Source: Caryophanales bacterium
GTDB taxonomy: Bacteria; Bacillota_I; Bacilli_A; RFN20; CAG-826
Direction of reading: 5' to 3'
DNA: 19,025 nt
Assembly: GCA_028723545.1 (NCBI GenBank)
Contig: JAQYER010000012.1
Location: forward strand, 1 to 19,025
Under the pieces are notes generated by a model. That model was not told where the DNA came from and did not search any database. It saw only the letters and a list, made by a program, of their open reading frames with translations. Shown here in pieces: positions 14,590 to 19,025 of this stretch; position 1 is the stretch's first letter; each line of letters opens with the position of its first letter. Both the position numbers and the translations under genes were made by a program.

Positions 14590-15420
14590 TTAAATAGCAA
14601 CAGGAATCTTCTTGTCTAATTTTTCATATTCATAATCGACTAATTCAAAATCTTCAACTTTAAAATCATAGAAGTTTTTAACATTTGGATTAACGATTAA
14701 TTTAGGAGCTTTATGTTGAGGTTTTTGAATAATTTCTTTAACGATATCGACATGGCGGTCATAAATATGAGCATCCGCAATAACGTGAACAAGTGTTCCA
14801 GGTTTTAATCCAGATACTTGAGCGAACATAATTAATAATAATGAATATTGCAAAACATTCCAGTTATTCGCAGTTAACATATCGTTTGATCTTTGATTTA
14901 AAATGCCATTTAATGTATCGCCAGAAACATTGAAAGTCATTGAATAAGCACATGGATATAAATTCATTTCATGCAAATCTTCAAAATTATAAATATTAGT
15001 CATAATTCGACGTGATTGTGGATTATTTTTTAAATCAAATAAAACACGATCAACTTGGTCAAATTCTCCTTCTTTGTAAATTGATTTTTTTGCTAATTGG
15101 TAACCATAAGCTTTGCCAATAGATCCAGTTTCATCAGCCCATGAATCCCAAATATGAGATTTTAAATCATGAATGTTATTACTCTTTTTTTGCCATATCC
15201 ATAAAAGTTCATCTAAACATGATTTAAAAGCAGTACGACGAATTGTTAAAATTGGTAATTCTTCTTGTAAATTATATCTATTAACAATACAGAATTTTTT
15301 AATTGTATGTGCAGGAGCGCCATCTTCCCAATGTGGACGAACATTAAATTCAGTGTCCCACACACCGTTTTCTAAAATATCTTTCATATTTTCAATAAAA
15401 ATTTCATCTGCACGTGACAT
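14590..15420 (-). CDS. thyA: Thymidylate synthase
   Basis: 276 residues from the ATG at 15420, chosen because AAGGAAGG lies just upstream and the family usually begins close to this point; an in-frame upstream start at 15483 has no ribosome site and lies upstream of the -10. It makes dTMP from dUMP with methylene-tetrahydrofolate. The sequence shows the catalytic Cys157 (LYPCAYS), the dUMP-binding QRSNDMLTANNW (176-187), GKAYGYQ (102-108), and HIYDRH (218-223). The PCAYSMTF form, instead of PCHAFFQF, is common in Firmicutes and Mollicutes enzymes. It forms a two-gene operon with folA. Confidence 0.97.
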   Translation of the reverse strand: MSRADEIFIENMKDILENGVWDTEFNVRPHWEDGAPAHTIKKFCIVNRYNLQEELPILTIRRTAFKSCLDELLWIWQKKSNNIHDLKSHIWDSWADETGSIGKAYGYQLAKKSIYKEGEFDQVDRVLFDLKNNPQSRRIMTNIYNFEDLHEMNLYPCAYSMTFNVSGDTLNGILNQRSNDMLTANNWNVLQYSLLLIMFAQVSGLKPGTLVHVIADAHIYDRHVDIVKEIIQKPQHKAPKLIVNPNVKNFYDFKVEDFELVDYEYEKLDKKIPVAI

Positions 15421-15448
15421 ATAAACACCTTCCTTAGTAATTCTATAT

Positions 15449-15477
15449 ATTATAAAAGAATCACAATGATTTATTAA
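15449..15477 (-). promoter_or_regulatory. Candidate thyA-folA promoter
   Basis: Minus-strand TATAAT (15449-15454) preceded at 17 bp by TTAATA (15472-15477, four of six -35 positions), about 28 bp before the thyA ATG. The rest of the 177-bp thyA-nagB gap is A+T-rich; I see no convincing nagB terminator in it. Confidence 0.6.
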
Positions 15478-15597
15478 TAACAATTTGAAAAATTATTTTC
15501 GATTAATTTTCGTTTTATAACTTGGTTAAAAAGACAATAAAAACAATTCGATATATCGTTATTACTTTAATAGATGATAATTATTAATAATAAAAAG

Positions 15598-16308
15598 TTA
15601 TTTAGTTAATAATGATGCTGCATCGGAATCACAATAAATAGTAACATCATTATGTTTTTGTAATATTGAAGCAGGTAAAGAAATATCAATTGGTCCTTCA
15701 ATCATTTCTTTAACCGCGTGAGCTTTGTTTTTACCATAAGCGATTAAAACAATCTTTTTTGCGTTCATAATTGATTTTAATCCCATTGTCATTGCTTTAG
15801 TTGGAACTTCATCAATTGATTTAAAGAAACGTGAATTATCAATAATTGTTGATTGCTCTAAGTCCGCTAAATGGGTTAAGGTATCAAATGGAGTGTTTGG
15901 TTCATTAAAAGCAATATGTCCATCGCTTCCTAAACCAAGAATTTGAATATCAATTCCACCTTCTTTTGAAATCATTTCATCATAATGTTCGTATGTAGAA
16001 GGAGTTGGAACTTTCGTGTTATTTAAATCAATATCGATATATTGGAATAAATTATGATTCATAAAATATCGATATGATTGTTCATTATCTTCACTTAATC
16101 CAACATATTCATCTAAATTGAATGAATGAACATTTTTAAAACTTACTTTACCTTCTTTGTTTGCGATCGCTAATTGGTTATATACTCCAAGTGGAGTTGA
16201 TCCAGTTGCGAGTCCAATAACTGGGTGATCAATGGAGTTGATTATTTTAATAAATTCTTCAGCGACTAATTGGTTAATATTATCTTTTGTGTCGATTATT
16301 AATTTCAT
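15598..16308 (-). CDS. nagB: Glucosamine-6-phosphate deaminase
   Basis: 236 residues, the short form found in Firmicutes. It turns glucosamine-6-phosphate into fructose-6-phosphate and ammonia in the cytoplasm, the last step of amino-sugar catabolism. Family motifs are clear: GLATGSTPLGVY (32-43), the catalytic Asp in NLDEYVG (64-70), and GLGSDGHIAFNEP (125-137; Asp129, His131, Glu136). The ribosome site AAGGAC lies 7-8 bases before the ATG. It stands alone, with no nagA beside it. It may feed on amino sugars released by the acetyl-sugar pathway that the CE4 deacetylase suggests, but that link is inferred. Confidence 0.96.
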   Translation of the reverse strand: MKLIIDTKDNINQLVAEEFIKIINSIDHPVIGLATGSTPLGVYNQLAIANKEGKVSFKNVHSFNLDEYVGLSEDNEQSYRYFMNHNLFQYIDIDLNNTKVPTPSTYEHYDEMISKEGGIDIQILGLGSDGHIAFNEPNTPFDTLTHLADLEQSTIIDNSRFFKSIDEVPTKAMTMGLKSIMNAKKIVLIAYGKNKAHAVKEMIEGPIDISLPASILQKHNDVTIYCDSDAASLLTK

Positions 16309-16332
16309 AATTTCGTCCTTCTTTAATTAACA

Positions 16333-16338
16333 ATTATA
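16333..16338 (-). promoter_or_regulatory. Candidate nagB -10 element
   Basis: Minus-strand TATAAT, 24 bases before the nagB ATG. No strong -35 is found at 17 bp, so the promoter may be weak or activator-dependent. Confidence 0.5.
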
Positions 16339-16367
16339 CTATTTAGAAATAAATAAGATTTTTGATT

Positions 16368-16396
16368 TTGCACTATATTTATATGTTATTTATTAT
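16368..16396 (+). promoter_or_regulatory. Candidate promoter of the plus-strand phosphodiesterase gene
   Basis: Plus-strand TTGCAC (16368-16373) and TATTAT (16391-16396) at 17-bp spacing. The -10 matches five of six positions, the -35 only three. The inverted repeat at 16385-16403 covers this -10. An alternative TATGCT closer to the gene cannot be excluded. Confidence 0.35.
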
Positions 16397-16403
16397 AAAT
16401 AAC
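16385..16403. promoter_or_regulatory. 19-bp perfect inverted repeat in the nagB/phosphodiesterase divergent region
   Basis: GTTATTTAT, one base, ATAAATAAC: 9-bp arms with no mismatch. It is placed between divergent genes and over a candidate -10, as expected for a dimeric repressor site. It does not resemble the known NagR (YvoA) site. Because the region is very A+T-rich, chance cannot be ruled out. Confidence 0.45.
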
Positions 16404-16443
16404 TTATTTAAAATTATACAACAAATATGCTAAAATCAAAGCC

Positions 16444-17550
16444 ATGAATAAACCAGATTACAATAACTCAATTACAAATTTATCAAATTCAATTCTCAAA
16501 CACTTTAATGCCAATCCATTTCATAACACAATTAAAGAAGTCGATGATTTTTTAGTAAATAAAAATAAAGTAATCGTCTTTCTTTTTGATGGAATGGGCA
16601 AAGCATTAATTGAAAAACATTTAGATAAAAATTCTTTCTTAAGAAAACATGTTATTAAAGATATTACATCAACTTTCCCACCTACTACGGTCGCTGCAAC
16701 ATCATCAATGTTAAGCGCAAAATATCCAATCGAAACAGGTTGGTTATCTTGGACTCAATATTTCAAAGAAGTACAAACAAATGTCAAAATGTTTGCAAAT
16801 AAAGATGAAATTACTGGTGAAAAAATCAAAGGTGTTCATTTAGGAAATACATATTGTCATTACGAAAATATCATTGATATTATTAATCGAGTAAATAAAA
16901 AAGAAATTGCTAAATTAACCCAAGGAACAAGTGTCGACACAACTCATTTTTGGAATAGACATTTAAAAGCTTTTATTCGTCACAATTTCAAATTAATCAA
17001 ATCTATCGATAACGATAAATCTTTTGTTTATGCTTATTGGACTAATCCAGATCACGACATTCATGAATTTGGAGTTAACCATAAAAAAGTCCATAAAGTT
17101 ATTAATAAAATTAATAAATATATGGAACATTTTTGTAATAAAAATAAAGATGTCACCACAATTGTTATTGCCGACCATGGATTAATCGATGTCAAATATT
17201 TACCATATTATCAAGATAAAGAAATTCAAGAATGTTTAATTCGCCCATTTTCATTTGAAAAAAGAAGTGCAAATTTCTTTGTTAAGCCAGAAATGAAAAA
17301 ACAATTTGTTGAAATATTCAATAATCATTATGGTGAACATTATGAATTGTTCACTAAAGAACAAATCATGGATATGAAAATATATGGAGATAATTTACCA
17401 AGCGAATATATTAATCAATTTTTTGGCGATTATATTGCCATTGCCAAAGATGAATATATGTTCGAACTAGAAGATGATTTTAAATTTAAAGCCCACCACG
17501 CGGGTGGGACTTTAGATGAACTTTTAATATCAGTAATCGGTATTAATTAA
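16444..17550 (+). CDS. Alkaline-phosphatase superfamily phosphodiesterase (NPP-like)
   Basis: 368 residues, the only clear plus-strand gene in the window. It carries the metal and nucleophile residues of nucleotide pyrophosphatase/phosphodiesterases: Asp49 (FLFDGMG), the catalytic Thr81 (FPPTT), the second-metal set Asp203 and His207 (NPDHDIHEFG), Asp244-His245 (IADHG) and a late His (AHHAGG, 351/352). These enzymes hydrolyse phosphodiester or phosphomonoester bonds with two zinc ions. There is no signal peptide, so it should act in the cytoplasm; its substrate is unknown. The start at 16444 lacks a strong ribosome site. The stop overlaps the convergent gene's stop by 4 bases, leaving no room for a terminator. 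Confidence 0.85.
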   Translation: MNKPDYNNSITNLSNSILKHFNANPFHNTIKEVDDFLVNKNKVIVFLFDGMGKALIEKHLDKNSFLRKHVIKDITSTFPPTTVAATSSMLSAKYPIETGWLSWTQYFKEVQTNVKMFANKDEITGEKIKGVHLGNTYCHYENIIDIINRVNKKEIAKLTQGTSVDTTHFWNRHLKAFIRHNFKLIKSIDNDKSFVYAYWTNPDHDIHEFGVNHKKVHKVINKINKYMEHFCNKNKDVTTIVIADHGLIDVKYLPYYQDKEIQECLIRPFSFEKRSANFFVKPEMKKQFVEIFNNHYGEHYELFTKEQIMDMKIYGDNLPSEYINQFFGDYIAIAKDEYMFELEDDFKFKAHHAGGTLDELLISVIGIN

Positions 17551-19025
17551 CCTTTTCTAATAGATCCATTTAATGAGTGGATAACATAAGAACCACCTTG
17601 AGATTTTACGAGTTCTTTTGCGTACGCGATCGCTTCTTTTTGTGTTTTGAAAGTTTTAATCGCTCTTTCACCACCCGCTAATTTGACTTTATATCCATTT
17701 TCATGAGTTGAAATGTGATATACACGAGCTTTACCATTGAATTTATTATCTTTTGGTGTTTCTTTTTTCTCAACTTCTTTTGCCACAGTTTTACCTCCTT
17801 TTGCTGGTGTATCTTTTTTGACACTAGTTGATTTTTTATTTGTAGATGTCTTCTTTGAAGTCGCTGCATTGCTACTTGATTTTTTAGAAGAATCGCTTTT
17901 CTTGGTAGAAGAATTTTTGCTAACTGAAGTTTTTTTACTAGGAGCTTTTTTAGTAGCAACTTTCTTTACAGGTTGTGCCTCTTCCTTCTTTTCTTCTACT
18001 GGTTTAGGTTGTTCTTCATTTTCTTCTTGAACAGGGGTTTCTTCTGAAACTACTTCTTCAGATTTTTCTGTTTCTTCAGTTGGAGTTTCTTCAACTAGTT
18101 TTTCTTCTTCAACTGGTTCAGCTTGAACTTCTTCAGTAGGAATTTCTTCTTGAGCCTTTTCTTCTTCAACTGGTTGTTCTTCGATTATTTCTTCAACTGG
18201 TTGTTCAGTTGGTTCTTCTTCGACAGTTTGATTTTTATCTTCTTCGACTGGTTGTTCTAAAATTATCGCTTTAGCGATATCTTCACTAACACTAATAACT
18301 TTATCGTCTTCTTCATTATTTTCGGTTTGTTCAACTTCTTCTTGAGGTTCTTCTTCGATTTGTTCCTCAATTACTGGTTGAACTTCTTCAACTAATTTTT
18401 CATCTTCAACTGGTTGTTCGACAACTTCTTCTTGCTTTTCAACTTGTTCTTGTGGTTGTTGTTCAACTTTTTGAACATTGTTATCACCAACATATTCATA
18501 TTTAACGCGTTTATTATTTGATTTATCACATCCAATATGTAATAAGCCAAAACAAATTAAAGATAAAGCAAATATTATAAATAACGATGCTGCAACCTCG
18601 ATTGCGATAACCGCCACTAGATTGATTGTTGGATCTGGTAATAAACTAAATTCTAACAATTCATACCAGTCTCCACTAAATGTTGTTTTCAATCCTTCAA
18701 TTGCGCCAAAAACATAATATGGAATTAAATAAATCACTAAAGGAATAAAAGAAGTAAAAACAATGCTGAATGATGGCTTTTCATCTTTTTCAAAAATTAA
18801 AGATAATAATCCTAAAATTGGACTCACTGCATGTAAATAGAAATAGCTTGAAGCAATCATTTCATCAAATGTTGTTCCACCAAAAAATGATTCAACGTAA
18901 TCATAGCCATATTTTTCAACATAATTTGGGCATAAATATCCTAATGCAAAAACTAAAGTAAATAACCCCAATGCTACACCCATAAATTTCAAATTCTTAA
19001 AAAATTTCGGATAAGGTTTATTTGG
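17547..19025 (-). CDS. Membrane protein with acidic and Lys/Ser/Ala-rich tails and a C-terminal DUF2188-like domain, 5' end outside window
   Basis: The frame is open to the right edge (the upstream 14 codons read PNKPYPKFFKNLKF) and no ribosome site precedes the TTG at 18992 or the ATG at 18983, so the true start is probably outside the window. Numbered from the TTG, four membrane segments are visible (about 4-21, 52-67, 75-98 and 122-150). A long low-complexity region then follows: acidic with EQPVEE/EEV repeats (about 170-335), then Lys/Ser/Ala/Thr-rich (about 340-415, like a histone H1 tail). The last about 59 residues (ARVYHISTHENGYKV, FKTQKEAIAYAKELVKSQGG, VIHSLNGSIRKG) match the DUF2188 pattern, a small domain of unknown function. 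I assign no activity. The charge-segregated tail is probably disordered and cytoplasmic. Confidence 0.8.
   Translation of the reverse strand, partial: PNKPYPKFFKNLKFMGVALGLFTLVFALGYLCPNYVEKYGYDYVESFFGGTTFDEMIASSYFYLHAVSPILGLLSLIFEKDEKPSFSIVFTSFIPLVIYLIPYYVFGAIEGLKTTFSGDWYELLEFSLLPDPTINLVAVIAIEVAASLFIIFALSLICFGLLHIGCDKSNNKRVKYEYVGDNNVQKVEQQPQEQVEKQEEVVEQPVEDEKLVEEVQPVIEEQIEEEPQEEVEQTENNEEDDKVISVSEDIAKAIILEQPVEEDKNQTVEEEPTEQPVEEIIEEQPVEEEKAQEEIPTEEVQAEPVEEEKLVEETPTEETEKSEEVVSEETPVQEENEEQPKPVEEKKEEAQPVKKVATKKAPSKKTSVSKNSSTKKSDSSKKSSSNAATSKKTSTNKKSTSVKKDTPAKGGKTVAKEVEKKETPKDNKFNGKARVYHISTHENGYKVKLAGGERAIKTFKTQKEAIAYAKELVKSQGGSYVIHSLNGSIRKG

Noticed and set aside
15484..15597. Terminator after nagB
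   Set aside because: CGATATATCG followed by T-rich sequence is present on the minus strand, but the stem is only a few A+T-rich pairs and would not be stable.
18010..18460. Tandem DNA repeat array or CRISPR-like structure in the glutamate-rich segment
   Set aside because: The repeated EQPVEE-like codons vary in spacing and sequence and lie inside one open frame; it is low-complexity coding sequence.
1..19025. Mycoplasma-type genetic code (UGA as Trp)
   Set aside because: Trp is encoded by TGG in the genes checked, and UGA serves as the stop of the nucleoside hydrolase gene at 262-264.

Overview
The window is about 70% A+T and nearly all of it is coding. Lipoprotein signals, Gram-positive style ribosome binding sites (GGAGG), a CUT1-type sugar ABC transporter and normal stop use of UGA (Trp is TGG) point to a low-GC monoderm, probably an uncultured Bacilli/Erysipelotrichia/'Tenericutes'-like gut lineage with the standard genetic code. 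This is an inference; no rRNA is present.

Positions 1-12071 (minus strand) look like one long operon, read from right to left: a sugar-binding lipoprotein, two CUT1 permeases, a secreted carbohydrate-binding/Ig-like protein, a large lipoprotein with a GH-like barrel and DUF4832, an anchored CBM-like/Ig-like surface protein, a cytoplasmic CE4 deacetylase, a nucleoside hydrolase (IunH family), and the start of a MalK/MsmK-type ATPase that runs off the left edge. Neighbours overlap or sit 2-17 bp apart, except for one 62-bp gap that holds a hairpin. It reads as a dedicated glycan-capture, cleavage, import and processing locus.

Positions 12144-13937 encode the likely controller and the most unusual item: a single 597-residue protein joining an IunH-type nucleoside hydrolase domain (with its Asp-rich metal site) to an AraC-type cupin plus HTH regulator. 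Two pairs of direct repeats with exactly 21-bp spacing, the geometry of AraC-family operators, lie in front of the regulator gene and in front of the transporter operon. The second pair is inside the 3' end of the regulator coding sequence. The sequence therefore suggests an autoregulated, enzyme-domain-sensing switch driving the operon, which contains a second, stand-alone nucleoside hydrolase.

Positions 14041-16308 hold housekeeping genes on the minus strand: folA behind thyA (two-gene operon, with a good terminator after folA) and nagB. A divergent intergenic region with a 19-bp perfect inverted repeat separates nagB from a plus-strand alkaline-phosphatase-superfamily phosphodiesterase (16444-17550). 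That gene runs convergently, with overlapping stop codons, into a membrane protein (17547 to the right edge) with a charge-segregated acidic then Lys/Ser/Ala-rich tail and a C-terminal DUF2188-like domain. No rRNA, tRNA, CRISPR array or insertion sequence was seen, and no stretch over 300 bases lacks a gene.
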